64,000 nucleotides of DNA from Morella rubra (Eukaryota > Streptophyta > Magnoliopsida > Fagales > Myricaceae), in contig CM025852.1 of assembly GCA_003952965.2 (NCBI GenBank), forward strand, positions 16,595,820-16,659,819. The letters are read 5' to 3'. Below are positions 1 through 12,644 of the stretch, one piece after another. Numbering within the stretch: the stretch's first letter is position 1; each line of letters starts with the position of its first letter. Position numbers and translations under genes: made by a program. Under the pieces are notes generated by a model that saw only the letters and a list, made by a program, of their open reading frames with translations, ran no database searches and had not been told where the DNA came from.

Positions 1-1089
1 AAGCTTAAAGATTTTTGATAAATTCCAAATATCTTAAATAAATATTCCTTTAGTTCATTTCAAAAATAGTAGTCCAAACTTTATTGAAAATCTTAATTTT
101 TGAGTTACTAAATGGACTACTGGTTGCATACCTGATGCAACCGTAAAGGGACCAATTTTTTTTGTCTTTGTTTTAACCGGATTCACAATGGATGACCGCC
201 GATCAATTGGCAAGTAGACCTAATTGCTTCTTGAAAAACTCAAGTTTAGACTTAAAATATACCTAAAGGGGGATGAATAGGTATTTTAAAAACTCAGTAC
301 AATTCCTTTAAGCACTTATACAAATTCTCGTCCAATCAAAAAAAAAATCAATAAGCTGTCAATTTGTAGATTACCACGCGTCTGACTCCAAATTAATTGT
401 AATCTAACCTTTACACAAATTATGAGAACAACATATTCTTTAAATCAAGATTATTTAATTAAAGTCAAAGATTATTAATTAATTACAAGATTCATAAAGA
501 AACATACCACATTTCCAATAGCAAGAAAAATATAAGGGAAAAAAGTCATAAGTATCCCCATATTTATAGGGCAAAATCACTCTAGTGCCCACTATTTTAA
601 AAAGGGCAATTTGAGACCTTTAAGTTTCAAATCTCTTCAAACTACGCCCCTCGGTTAAATCTACTGTTATATTAGACGGAATTTACCCCCATGTGCATCC
701 CACATGATACTCATCCATATTGAAAGACCAAAATGCCCCCTATGCTTTATTTTATATTTCTACTGAATATGTCTTACCCTTCTATTCAACATCTTCTTTC
801 CCTCTTGTCGCAGGAGTAGGAGCTAGTTGGCCTTCTTTCCGTTGCCTAGATCCGGTTGCCTCCCACATTTAGCCGTCGTTGGTAGACTCTTTTACCACCT
901 AGTTACTTAAGAGGTGAAGGTTAAGCCCAACTGAAGTTTCCCTTGCTTTTCTCGTTTCTATTGTTGATGGCATTTAAGAAAGAACCACTTGCCATTGTTT
1001 TTTTTCTGTATTTCCTACTAAGTGTAGCATCTTTTCAGCTGATAAAATATTAGAATCACACAATAGTGGTAGCTCCGAAAGTGAACAAA
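1..1089. other. Intergenic, repeat-derived DNA
   Basis: No reading frame here resembles a protein. Around 255-300 lies a G-run followed by TGAATAGG, a phrase often seen at one edge of plant LTR retrotransposons; a variant occurs near 10210. At 560-760 the text (gggcaaaatcactctagtg, cccctcggttaa, tagacggaa) resembles one arm of the short palindromic MULE-like elements seen intact at 9029 and 60213, but no second arm or flanking repeat was found. The rest is AT-rich without visible structure. Confidence 0.4.
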
Positions 1090-1917
1090 GTGGAGCTCTA
1101 CAAAGGGTCTAAGGTGTTTTTGCAATCTGAGAGCAATATCCACTATTGTCTATACAAATAAAAATTTTGGCAGACGCTTTTAGGGTTGTGTGAAGTACAA
1201 GGTTAGCTGTTATATGTACTGTTGAATGGGTATTGTATTTATTAGGTCCAATGTTGATTATATTCTGTTATAATGTTTATTACTTGCTTGCATTAATTGG
1301 TTGACTATATTTTAATTGGTTGAATATATTTTAATCAAGTTGGTCTGCAATTTGGATGACATAGTTGAAACCTGTTGACTCTATTTAAATTAAGTTGACA
1401 GTTACTTTAATTAGGTTGTAACGAATTTGTTTAATTGCATGGTAGGATGGAGCTCATTGCAATTATTTTGCATGGAGGGATCCTAAGATGTGCCTGTATG
1501 GACGAAGGATTATTCGGCAACTTTGAGAAATGCATGGGCAGATGGTGGGCGAACAATCTTCTTGGGAATCAATTCAAAGAGAGCTGCGAAGACAAAGAGT
1601 CCATGATTGCCATGACAAAACAACATGGAATAGAGATGGTAAATATGACTGCACAATATCGTTTAAAAATTGAGGATTTGACTACACAACATCAAGCAAA
1701 AATCAAGGATTTGAAGTTGGAAAATCGAGCAAAAATTGATGTTATGATCGTAGAACATCGTCTACAGATTGAGGTGGTGAGAAAGGCCTCAGGTGTCCAG
1801 ATAGGTGGTTATAGGGCTGCATTGGTGTTCAGCTGGTGCCTTGTTGTTGGAATTTTAGTTGCTCACTTATTTAGTACCAAACTATTTACTTCTTCAAAGC
1901 TTGTGTTAGTTGCATGA
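1090..1917 (+). pseudogene. GRF-type zinc finger / coiled-coil / TM protein, broken
   Basis: Two exon-like pieces recall plant GRF-zinc-finger proteins. Piece 1 (about 1120-1201) reads a zinc-finger half ending NFGRRF, then after an in-frame stop GCVKYK, followed by a GT that could be a donor. Piece 2 (about 1449-1520) reads CNYFAWRDPKMC and GRRIIRQL, the usual second half of the GRF domain, then leaves frame. The following open frame to 1917 encodes a heptad-like coiled coil of repeated short units (IEDLTTQH, IKDLKLEN, IDVMIVEH) and one hydrophobic segment (LVFSWCLVVGILVAHLF). That order, GRF finger then coiled coil then C-terminal membrane anchor, is common in plant genomes, often in TE-captured copies. 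A stop and a frame change in the conserved part make it a pseudogene. The family call rests on the motif, not on a search. Confidence 0.5.
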
Positions 1918-4508
1918 GCTGTTATTCTCTTGTTAGAGATTTTGTTGATCATTAACACAGTAATTGATTAAGGGAATGTGATTAACTCGGTAACTATTAG
2001 TCTCTCGTTGGAGATTTTATTGACCATTAACTTTGTTGGGTCTTGCTCCCTCGCTTGTTTCAAGTGGGGGAGTGCACCTATGAAAATTAAATATATCTCT
2101 CTCAAAAGTAGAAGAAGCAAGCTATCCAATAAGGTACTCAATTCAATCAAGCGGGCCAACAAGATTGACCTTTAACTATTCTACCTACAGTGCAAATGTG
2201 TACTCTAGATGAAAAATCAAATTCTTGCATTCATTTCAAAAGAATGTACACCAATCTCTTACAATAATAGATACTTGATTAACATTCAAAACCAAATCCA
2301 ATTTATGTACTCTTTTCAAGAAGTTTACTGCATTCACTTCAAAACCAAGTTTACATATACCAAATTGACAAAAATGTGCCACCTTACAAATACAAAAATG
2401 TGGCACTCTCAAAATACCATAACATTTTCAACCAACTTCCACAAATTGTTTAACCAGAAAGATCTACCAACAGTTACAATGCACAACAACTAAATAGATC
2501 TATAATGACATAACCAGAAATTCCTATATCTGCCATCAGGGTTCTTTCCCCCTTGTCCTTCGCTCCCTCATGCTTTGTAGCTAGAGCTTTACCCTTCTCT
2601 GATGCTCCAAAGCCCGGTGGGTGGTCTGAAACCTTGAACTGAATTCCACCTTGCCCTGGGGCCCCCCAAGAGCACCTAACACCATGTCCTGTTTCTAGAG
2701 CAGTAAGTTCAATTACAACATTTCTGCTTGTACTGCTGACCTGCGACCCAACTCGTTGCAACCGACTTGATCTTCAAATTTGTATGAGAGAAGCAATCCC
2801 CGTGGCATGTACTTTGCTGCTGGTAGATGGTGGTATTGTATTCTTCCTAGCTATGTGTGTCTCTGTCAGTGCCATAGCTGGGGGCTCGCGGTATGGAGTT
2901 GGAGCTCGAGCCGTATTCTTTCTCGATGTCTGCAAATAACAACATAAATATATGAAGTTGGACCTTTTAGTTGTTGTGTGCTTACGTTGCCTACTTGTTG
3001 TGCACTCTCTCTTATGCTACCAGACAATATGACAAGAACCTCATCCGAGCTCCCAAGATAGCAAGGCTTGTAGGCATGCCTGACAAGGCCTTTAGCACAA
3101 AGAGGCTTACACATGGCATGCCCATGGGCAACAAGGCATGGCCTATGCCATCATTCGTAGCCAACCAGGGAGACAACCATCGACATGGTCCAAACAAATG
3201 GAGAGTTGATGCCAAACAATTCAGGAGGGTTAGATCAACACAAGGAAGGTGAGACCATAAGACCATCAGTCGTGGCGGTGCAACCAAAGGTACATGGGGA
3301 GTTTATTCAAGATAGATCCCGAGGCCAAGTGGAGTTGTTTGGTAGCACCACCACATACCACCGGACACGATGGCGCATGGAGGAGCACACAGGAAGTTGG
3401 TCTCAAAAGACTCGGGAGACCGTGAGGATCATTTTGATGTTACCACCCTACAAGGTGGTGGAGCAGCGACCGAAGTGGCGGAGCATGGCGGTAGCAACCA
3501 CCACAAGTGGCTAAGAGGGGCCATATAGGGTAAACCACATGTGGGATCCCTAAATGGCCAAATCCCCATATTTTAAGGGTGTTATGTTTTTGCTTTTGAG
3601 TCTCAGACATTTCCATGTTGGTGTGATTCAATTAAGGCAACAATCTAGGTCCTATTTTGGAAAATTGTTCATTGATTAAAGTTAGGAGTCTTTTAGGCAT
3701 GTGGCAATTAATTTGCTCCTATATGGAAGCTTATGGCCGGCCAAATGTCCTAAATTAGTGGACAATCAATCTTTGATTGATTTGTCCCTATTTTGGGGGC
3801 TAGCTTGAGGCAGAATGCATAATCTTTACAAGACCTTTCCCTTTTAACCTCAATAAGATCTTGGAGGATTAATTGAGTGGCAATTAAAACTTTCCTTGTG
3901 AAAGGAAAGCCTTTTGCCACCCAAGCCCATGGAGGTAGTATAAATACCCCTCCATGGCACCATTTGTAAGCATCCAGAAAATTATTGAATAAAAGTCTCC
4001 AAGAGAGCTTTTGGCCTATATGCCATTATCTTTCGGTGTTCAGGGTTAAGCCTGACACTTGGGTTAGCATGGGTGCTATAGTGCTTGGGTTAGGCCTGAC
4101 ACTATTCACACTTGTTAGACCTGACTTGCACTGGGTTAGGCTGGTCAAGTTGGGGCAATCGGCGACTGGGGTTAGGCCTGGAAGCTTGGGCTAGCAGAGG
4201 AGGTTTGGTGCTTGGGGTTAGGCCTGACATCTCATCGACTTTATTAAAGGTTCATCGTTGGTTTAAGCCAGCGTTGTTCCACAATCGGGTTATAAATTTG
4301 TCTAGTGGTGTCAGCCCATTCGAGCTTAGGCTTGCTTATCTTTCTTTTCATCTATTTTCCCAACCATCTGTGTTATTTTAACGGTGGCTCAGCAGTAGAC
4401 TGCAAGAGTGTTTCGTCACATAGTTGTGCTATCTACACGGTCAGCAATATCAGTAAAATTAGAGTTGATAATAAACAAACAGTAATAATAGTAAAAATTA
4501 TCACATGT
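1918..4508. other. Non-coding stretch, probably TE debris
   Basis: No convincing gene. Around 3930-4000 a TATA-like box (gtataaatacccc) is followed by an AATAAA-type signal (gaataaaagtc), the spacing seen in the promoter/R region of a plant LTR. Downstream, 4040-4240 contains several diverged copies of a short phrase (gggttaggcctgacac). This may be a solo LTR of roughly 0.9 kb (about 3580-4440), but no terminal TG/CA pair or target duplication could be fixed. Short open frames at 2474-2761 (minus) and 2971-3514 (plus) resemble nothing I recognise. Confidence 0.35.
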
Positions 4509-7184
4509 CTAGTGTTGTGACACTCTGAACCCTCTGCAATGCTTTTCTCCTATTTCATCTTGGGCAAGTCCTTTTATTGCGACCCATAACTTTGCACTCA
4601 GAACATATAACCCAGACTGTCGCCTCTGAATCCTACCAGTGGGTGTAGACTCCTTGGGCCCCCGTTTCCTTAATTTTCTAGGTCTACCAAGTTGAGCCCT
4701 CAATGGCGGGGAACCCATCGCCTCAAACGATGTTCGCACCCACTACTCCTCAGATGGAATAGGATATATAACAGGTGCATATGTATTCTGGTATGCATCT
4801 GTGGTGTACATCCAGTCAACGTAGTCTTCCAGATTTCTTCTATCATATATGATAGCTGCAAACCCGTGAGCGCAAGGGATCCCAGTCATATCCCATCTGC
4901 GACAAGAGCAAGTCCTTCGCTGAAGGTTGACCACAAACTGCTTCAAGTGGATTGACCTCGAAGAAACCTTCCCCAACATAAGTAGAAAGGCAGGAACTTA
5001 CCTCCTCACCGATCGACTCAAGTTTTTCTACAACCCGTGGGCATAGTTTACTTGTATGGTTTATTATTCCCTCCCTCTTAAGTTGATACCTCCTCATCAA
5101 CTTCTTTCGTATCATTTCAAACATCGTTAAAATTGGCTTGTCTCGTGCTTGCAACATGTACGAGTTGAAACACTCGCAGAAATTGTTCACAACTATGTCA
5201 GTCTTGCTGTGGGTGTGGAACTACGAACGAGACCATACACTTGAGGTCAATTTTCGGTAGGTAATCATGTGTTGGTTCACTCAAAGCTATTAGTTCATCC
5301 ATTCTCTTATTGAATTCAGCCTCTATATACGCCGTCCATGATGGCCAACATCCCTAAAGTTCACGTACAAGTGTCGCACACAAAAGCGTCTGTCTACATC
5401 AAGGTTAACTTGATTGAATGTCGGTACAAGACCCTGCATATATATATATATAGTCTATTAGAGGGTGTAGAAATAAATGTACATCCACAAAAATTTAAAC
5501 CGGTAAAGTACAAAACTAACTTTTTGTCGATCAGACATGAAGGTCCAACCACCCGCTGGTCCAACCACGAGATCATCCAATAGTGTCTCTAAAAACCATA
5601 CTAAACTTTCCTTCAAGCTCAGCTTCAACCATTGTGAAGGCCACGGAGTACATGTTGTTTAGATCCCTCACGACTGCACTTGAAAGCTGCCCCTTGAATT
5701 CACCCTTCAAAAAACAGTCGTCCAAACAAATCAGCGGTCTACACCCATCGCTGAAGCCCGTCTTCATTGCGTTGAAGGAGACATATATCTGCTAGAAGAA
5801 CAGTGGCAGATCCGGCATTATCCGGTCGATCATAACAATCAAACAAGATCCTTGATTAGTTTCCATCATTGTGGCACTGTAATCCCAAACCCTTCCATAT
5901 TGCTCCTTATGAGAGCCAAATCTGCTCTAGGGCCCTCTTCTTTGCCTGGTAACATTTCTACCTCATTGTTCTGCACTGCTCTACTTAACCTCATCGTATA
6001 TAGCAGACATAAACATATTAGGCTGTCTTTTAATTTGGTAAAGCATCATGTTGGCAATCTAATGGAAACTTATTTGCGATAGCCGATACCGTCTAGGACA
6101 CTTATGCTGAGGCTAAATATCTCTAATCTCAAAGCTTCCTTCCCCCGATATCTTCCTACCATATACTCTATACTTTCACTTCTCAGTTCTACACAAGACC
6201 ACCACCTTGTCACCGCTATTTTTCTTGAAACGGATGTCCTTCCCAAAAATAATATTGGCCTCCTTCATGGCTGCTTTAAACAGGGCAGCAGTGGGAACTT
6301 CATCCCTTTGTCAAGGTCCTACAAAGCCTAGGTCACGCTTCATAAAATTCGGGTGCAGATCATGAAGGCGCACCAACCTCATCTTCACTATCTAGAGGGG
6401 AGACAAGTACATAAGACCCCACCATGTCTAAGAGATCACCTGTAGCATCAAAGTAAAGTAAAATGAGGCTATAGTGTATTACTACAACACACGAACATAA
6501 TATAATGAAGGTTATCTGCATATCGTCATTTTTACCCTCAGGGCATGTTGGAGGTGCGTCATCGCCGAAATCCGTTGTAACATGTTCGACATCAACATGT
6601 TCATTGTCTGTGTCATCAAATGGCCCACCAGAAGGCCCACCAACCTCAAATGAAGGACTAGCATCAAATGAAGGACCACCAACCTCAAATGACGGACCAC
6701 CAATGTCAGCAACTTCTTCGCCTACTTCAGCCTCGTCATTAGCAATGACATCAACTTCATAAAGGTCGTCATCACTGCTCAATACATTGTCCCACCATTT
6801 TGTACCAATTCCAAGACGACGCCTCTCAATTTCTTCATCAACCTTGTCAATCGGACCAACTTGGGGTGCAGCCTAAAAACCAACTACGAAAAGAACTATT
6901 ATATCCTTCCCCTTATGTGCAGCCACCATCTGAAGCACATCGGGGTTACTAGAGATAATTCGCAGGCAGTCGGGGAGGGTCTTCTCTAGTTCCAAGTAGG
7001 ATAATAAGTCATTAGACCTATACCCATACTCCTTCACAACACCTTCTACCTTTATGAATGATAGGCAGTAAAGGTCGTAAGGGTCAATGTGCAACACCAC
7101 CTTCCCACTAACATATTCGCACCCATTCGACCTGTCAAACTTTCTCTCGTAATGGATCTTAATGACAAGGGAAGCTAATGCCAT
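4509..7184 (-). mobile_element. MuDR-type MULE transposon, decayed
   Basis: Pieces in the order of a plant MuDR-family transposase read on the minus strand. First (7184-6873) is a PB1-like N-terminal domain. Next (6782-6360) is an acidic low-complexity linker with a repeated GGPSFEV unit. About 6330-5830 gives the transposase N-terminal region in several frames. The catalytic core is at 5767-5573 (DGCRPLICLDDCFLKGEFKG) and 5580-5530 (GWTFMSDRQK). A further piece at 5440-5340 reads GLVPTFNQVN and RFCVRHLYVNFR. Then come FCECFNSYMLQARDKPILTM (5190-4843) and a SWIM zinc finger, CSCRRWDMTGIPCAHGFAAI (4979-4743). A CCHC-like knuckle (NKRTCPR) follows near 4560. Several stops and frame changes interrupt the core, so it cannot encode an active transposase as shown. 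A short intron between the WTFMSDRQK and GLVPTF pieces is plausible. No terminal inverted repeats were found, so the outer limits are unknown. Confidence 0.75.
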
Positions 7185-7573
7185 TGTAAAGAAAAACCTG
7201 CCACAATGATCATTAATTTAATTATATCATAGACGGAAACTGAGTGATTAAATTATATAAATTATATACAATACCTAGGAGGAAAAGTAAAATGAGTAAT
7301 GATCAATTTCTACCTTTTCACTGTAAAAAGGTAAAATGTTTTGTTCACAACTATTCTAAAAATACTTTAAATGCACATATCCAATACCTTGCAGTATATT
7401 AACCGATTACATTATACTTCTAATAGATTAGGAACATTAATCGATTAAAATGAACTATCCAGCAGGGTTTGTATGCCCTATAAATGTGTAACATCAATGA
7501 AAAAAACAAACCAATCATCCAGCATAAAAAAAACAAAAACCAATTATCCAGCACCTTTTCTCTGCCCCATCAG

Positions 7574-7990
7574 TAAAAAAACACCAAGCCACAAACCATA
7601 AAGTATACTACATTATATGTTTTCAGAGTGTCGAGTAGGGTGAATAAAGAGCATGTGCTTGAAAGCCCCACCATCATCCACACACATAAAGCATACGGGT
7701 AATAATGTCTGGACCAAAACCACCTCTGAGCAAAAATAAAAAACACCAAGCAATACACAAATGCATAAAAGTATACTACATTATATGTTTTCAAAGTGTC
7801 GAGCTGGGTGAAGAAGGAGACAAAACAAGATTTGAATCAAAAACAACACCCAGGGACCACATGTTGTCGGCCACTATTATCAACTTGTAATAATGTACTA
7901 ATAAATTGTAGGTTTTGAAGACCACTTTAAACACATATAAAGTAGTAACCTCTGAGCAAAAATACAATATCCCAAGCAGAGGATTTTTTT
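7574..7990. repeat. Diverged direct repeats upstream of the MULE
   Basis: 7574-7645 and 7737-7812 are direct copies of about 70 bp sharing the cores gtatactacattatatgttt and agtgtcgag, offset by about 163 bp. A second phrase, cctctgagcaaaaat, occurs near 7723 and 7951, with looser matches near 8130 and 8361. The unit therefore looks like an old tandem array in the 5' flank of the decayed transposon. Function unknown; it could be subterminal repeats of the element. Confidence 0.55.
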
Positions 7991-9028
7991 GACTCAAAGG
8001 GCAAGTTGAAACTCTCGATGCGAAACCCCATCACACCAACCCACGAAATCACAATAACATATTCGACCCAAATATTTTCAGATGCATGACAGAAGAATGA
8101 AAGTCGAAATGGTAGATGGCATTATAAAACCTCTGAAGGCAAAAACAACGGTGTTGGGTAGTTCAAAAGTATTGAAATCAAGTGTTCAAGCTTTCTTTGT
8201 CAAAGTTGAACGAACTTTGAAAATGAAGAACATCAAGAACAATAGGAAGAATAGAAAAACAATAATAACATCAAGAGATGCTAGAATAATAAAGACAAGA
8301 GATTCACAATAATCATCTTGAAAACTTGAATCGAAATCAAAGATAACCAACTAAACTTTACCTCTGAGCGTGCTTGATCTTTGCTAAACTTCTCTTAATC
8401 GATTTCCTTCCTTCTTGCTTCTACTTCACTTCACTACTAATCTCAAGCTTTAACTCACAAATTAGGATGAGATGGTGTAAGTTAAATGCCCGACCACCCC
8501 CTATTTATAGGCAAGCTTGATCAGTCACATCACGACACGTGTATAGGCTAGTTTGGTGACTCAAAAGGCTACATCAACCATGCGACAACACCCAACCACC
8601 CTAAGCAGCTGCTGAGCATGCCTATGGCCGAAATTCTCACTATAGATTGGGTGAGTCGCTGCCTAGGTCCATCGGTGGTCGACACCTCAAGCTACCTAGG
8701 TCTTAGCCTTTTTGGTCGTGCTTTTTGCATCAATTTGTCGTGCTTCTAGCTTTGATTTGTCGTGCTATTTAGCCCTCACATGTGTCACTCTCTAGGGTAG
8801 CCGAATTTTCCTTTCTTAATGGCTAAGTTTGCTAATCGTTTCACTAATCTTCAATAATCACAAATCAACCTAATTGCTCCCGAGAAATCGACCTACTTGC
8901 CTCCAAAAAATAAAAAGTCTCCAAATTTGAACCATAAACTCGTGGATGAACTCCCAACATATTAAAAGAATAAAAATCATGTGGTTCAGTTTTTGAGACA
9001 AAAACGTTGTACTTGCTTAAAAAATTAA
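7991..9028. other. Non-coding stretch
   Basis: No gene or recognised repeat. It contains short frames rich in Lys and Asn (8082-8312) that look fortuitous and AT-rich text. It ends in the left 9-bp target repeat (9020-9028) of the palindromic element that follows. Confidence 0.4.
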
Positions 9029-9482
9029 GGGTAAAGAACATAAACAGTCCCTGTGGTTTCATGTTTTGACAAATTGGTCCCTGTGGTTTCAAGTTGAACA
9101 CATTAGTCCCTGGGGTAAGCATTATGTAACAAAAAGGTCCTCCCGTTAGATTTCTGTCAACCCACTTAACGGTCAAAGCTTTTGGGAGGACCTTTTTGTT
9201 ACATGATGCATACCCAGGGACCAATTTGTCAAAAGGTGATACCACAGGGACTTACAAATTAGTCCTGTGGTATCACCTTTTAACAAATTAGTCCCTGGGG
9301 TACGCATCATGTAACAAAAAGGTCCTCCCGGAAGCTTTGACCGTTAGTGGGTTGACGGAAATCTAACGGGAGGACCTTTTTGTTACATGATACTTACCCC
9401 AGGGACTATCCAATACAAACTCATACCACAGGACCAATTTGTCAAAACATGAAACCGCAGGGACTGTTTATGTACTTTACCC
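9029..9482. mobile_element. MULE-derived MITE, nested palindrome
   Basis: The element begins GGGTAAAG and ends CTTTACCC. It is flanked by aaaaattaa (9020-9028) and aaaaactaa (9483-9491), a 9-bp target duplication with one mismatch, the length typical of Mutator-like elements. The inside is a palindrome of palindromes. Each half carries its own hairpin built on aaaaaggtcctcccg and its complement, and the two halves are inverted copies around about 9250. Phrases such as gtccctgtggtttca and gtccctggggta recur in both orientations. It has no coding capacity; open frames across it are by-products of the symmetry. Confidence 0.75.
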
Positions 9483-9491
9483 AAAAACTAA

Positions 9492-12372
9492 ATTGATCCA
9501 ATACAAGCTCCTCAACATTCTGAACAACAATCTAGTTGCACGCGAACTCCAAATCTCACTTAATCATGTCCTAATCAAGGTTTCGAGATAAAAATGACCT
9601 ACTAGCTTAAAAATTAAATTGATCCAATACGTACTCTTCAATCTCTTGAACAATAACTCAGTTGCATGTGAACTCCAATTCTCACTGAATCATGTTCTAA
9701 TCAAGGTTTCGAACTTAGTATCTCAAGTACTAAATAATCTCTCTTAGTCACTAATACCCCCTAATGCACTACTAATCACAAAAAAGATAGCATAAAACAA
9801 TATGCATGTGATGTTTGAAAGCTCGAGGTATGACAAATATGGAGCTAACTATAACTTTTCTCCAAAATATAAACAATCAAACAGAGAATTTTTTTGGTAA
9901 CGAAGTGAAAACTTCCTTGAAGGGTCTTCTTCAAGAAGTAAAAACACTTCGGATGTAGGTCACACCATTGATCCATTATAGACACAACTTTACAAGTGGT
10001 GATACTAAACAAAGCCCATTTGTCTATCCAGATTTGCCAAATTCGTAAAGCCATTTGAGAAAACTTCTCAAGCTAATGCCCAACATATAATTTTTTATTC
10101 ACGTGGATATCTTGTGAACTCACAAGTGACTTCAGCTCTAGAACTCTAGCATCTACCCTTGAGAACTCTCAAGGCTTTCTTGAAGTTCCTAGGATTAAGG
10201 CAACCCAAGAGGGGGGTGAATTGAGTTTCCAAACTTTTTCGATTTTATCCTCCAAAATTATGTTCGCAAAATAAAGGCTAATTTAGCACAAGTATTAAGT
10301 TGATGCAACAAGTAAATAAATGCTAAATGTAAATAGTAGGGTTAGAGAAGCAAACACGAGATTTTTAAGTGGTTCGGCAAAACCCACCTATATCCACCCC
10401 TCAAGCTTCTTTCCACCCCTTGAAGTTTTCTACACTATCTTTCAAATAGTCTACACTCTAGCTTTCGGGGGCTAGAGAACCTTCCAAGTGTTTTCTTGGG
10501 CTCAACACTCACTACCTAAGTGATTTTTCCAAGCTCACCATTCACAACCCAACTGGGTTTGAAATATACCCTCTCTAAACTCCTTTAGTGAACAAACCCC
10601 ACTAAAGGAATCACATCTTTTTGAAAAAAGAAATACAATAATTTAACTCTCTCAAAGAATAGATAAGACGTTGGAAAGCTCTATCTCTTTTGCTTCACAC
10701 AATGACAAGGATAAAAAGTGTAATTTGTGTGAATAATCGAAAAATATGGTTTTTATATGAAAATGAAGGCTTTTGAATTCTTTTAAAGATATACAAAATG
10801 TTTGGAGGTTCGAGGCTTGTTAGAAATACCTTAAGAGGGTCCTTATATAGACCACATATGAAAACTAGTCGCTTATAACTGTTTGGAGCGAAACTGTTTC
10901 TCGATGTACCAGTTGACCTTTACAACTAGTTGTTGCCCAACGAACATAAAATTTAGAAACTCATTGTTGGCCTACGCAAGAAGATGGACTGCTTTGTGTA
11001 GAGGTCAATCGCTACAGATCATTGCATCGACCACTACAATTAAAATGCTCATTTTTTACAGTTTTGAAATCTTAATTTCAAAAATTAACTCCCCAAAAGT
11101 ATAACTAAGGCTTGAGAGTTTATATGTAGATGATTTGAAAACACTTAAAGAGACATTTTGGTTGTCAAACTTGTGATGAGAAATTTATATACGGTTTGAA
11201 AAATATACAAGTGTATGATTCAAATCTTTGTCAAAAGTGAAACTAAGAGTTACAAGATTATACCTTATAGTCTTGAATCTTTACTTTTGAACTCCTTGCA
11301 TCTTCTTGATCTTCAATCTTCTTATCTTTGGCTCTTTGATAAAAACGTCTTTGTCTTTGAAGATATCTATTTTGTAAACTTACTTCATTTATTGAAATTA
11401 TCCAAATATTGATTGTGAACAAAAGCCAACACTTCTTTGGTGATAGGTTATTGTTATCTTCAACAATACGTAGAGATGATTGAACTTCAACACTAGCAGA
11501 TCTCTGCATCAACATCTTCCAAGAATAGGAAGGAAACATTCTCTCAAATAGCTTCAGTAGGCGTTGATCCTCTTGGAGAGAAAAACAAAGAAATAAGGAA
11601 CTTTTAAAGCATTTATGCATGTATAGAATGAATAATTTGTCAACTAGACTTTGAGAGAGGCTGGTAGGTAGGTAGGTATTTATAGAGGTAGGTGAGAGGT
11701 AGACAGGTAAAATGGTTTCTTTAATCAGCTGGGCGATTTTTTAACAATCTTAACTGATTCTTTTATTTTAACTGGGATCTAACTTGTTCTATCTTCTTCA
11801 GCTAAATATTTCAGAACAATCTCAAATTCGTTGCAGACCTTTATGACAGTTAGATAACCAATTCTGAAAAGCTTCAACCTTTGTTCTATAGCCTTCTAAA
11901 TACTTCTTAAATGTCACGTACCAGACAAGCTGTTTTACATGAATTTAAACCAAAAATACAAATAATAAAATAATGTTGAGATAGGAATTTTACCAACTAA
12001 CTAATACATTTACACTTCCATTTACATTCTCGAATGCAACAGTGATGAGACCAAACTTTTACTTGTCCCCGTTTTAACCACTTGCGTGAAAGACGTGCTA
12101 CATCACCTATTCCCGTTAAGTTTTTTAACAGACAAAGACGAATGGACATATTTTAATAAGAAATATTACCTTAGGGATATAAAACGAACTTTTCTTACTA
12201 TAGGGATATATTTGCAAAATGGAAATACCACAAAGGTATGAGGTACATTTAAGCCTTACATTTTTAGTTTATGATTTGTGTTGAGAGTGTGAATTTAGCT
12301 TTGTTAGAATATTTTGATCCAAAGCAAATGGCGTAAATCCTTTAAATTGTAAAGTTAATCAGATTAGACTTT
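9492..12372. other. Intergenic repeat remnants, no gene
   Basis: No protein-coding signal. From about 10190 the text has a G-run followed by gtgaattgag, then cacgagatttttaagtggtt followed by cggcaaaacccacc near 10360. Such phrases are common in LTRs of plant Copia elements, so 10190-10900 may be an old LTR fragment; its ends could not be fixed. 12040-12270 again has MULE-MITE vocabulary (cccgttaagtttttt, agggatat) without a matching arm. A Lys/Ser-rich frame at 11258-11620 (minus) was not recognised. Confidence 0.35.
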
Positions 12373-12644
12373 CGAGGGAAGTCCAACTTGACTGACCTTG
12401 GATTTAATCCACCTGAATCACCTGAGTTCTGGTAAGAGCAATCGCCCCTAGATCTAGCGGGTTCTAGTTGCTTCTCCTCAGTCAAAGCTCGCATTCCTGC
12501 AGAGAGGTCAGTGAGCTGAACCAACAAGTCATTCAAGGTCTTCTGTTGATTCTCCTGTTTCTCCTTCATGATAGTCACAGCTTCAGCCAGCAGATTCAGA
12601 CGACTTCCATCAGCCATGGCAGCGGAGTGGCTTTGATACCAATT
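12373..12644 (-). mobile_element. Second Ty3/Gypsy 5' leader and gag start, partial
   Basis: This stretch repeats 17235-17506 with only about three differences: the tRNA-type primer binding site and the first part of gag. It lies beyond the 3' LTR of the element below, so in minus orientation the order is LTR, internal, LTR, then the beginning of another internal region. The match stops abruptly at about 12373, where unrelated DNA begins. It is a truncated second unit sharing the middle LTR. Confidence 0.8.

Noticed and set aside
1-6. A HindIII site at the first base as a clone end
   Set aside because: A single six-base match at a window border is not evidence of a cloning boundary.
8865-9245. 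A 126-codon minus frame
   Set aside because: Most of it lies in the palindromic MITE arm; symmetry and repeat phrases explain the lack of stops.
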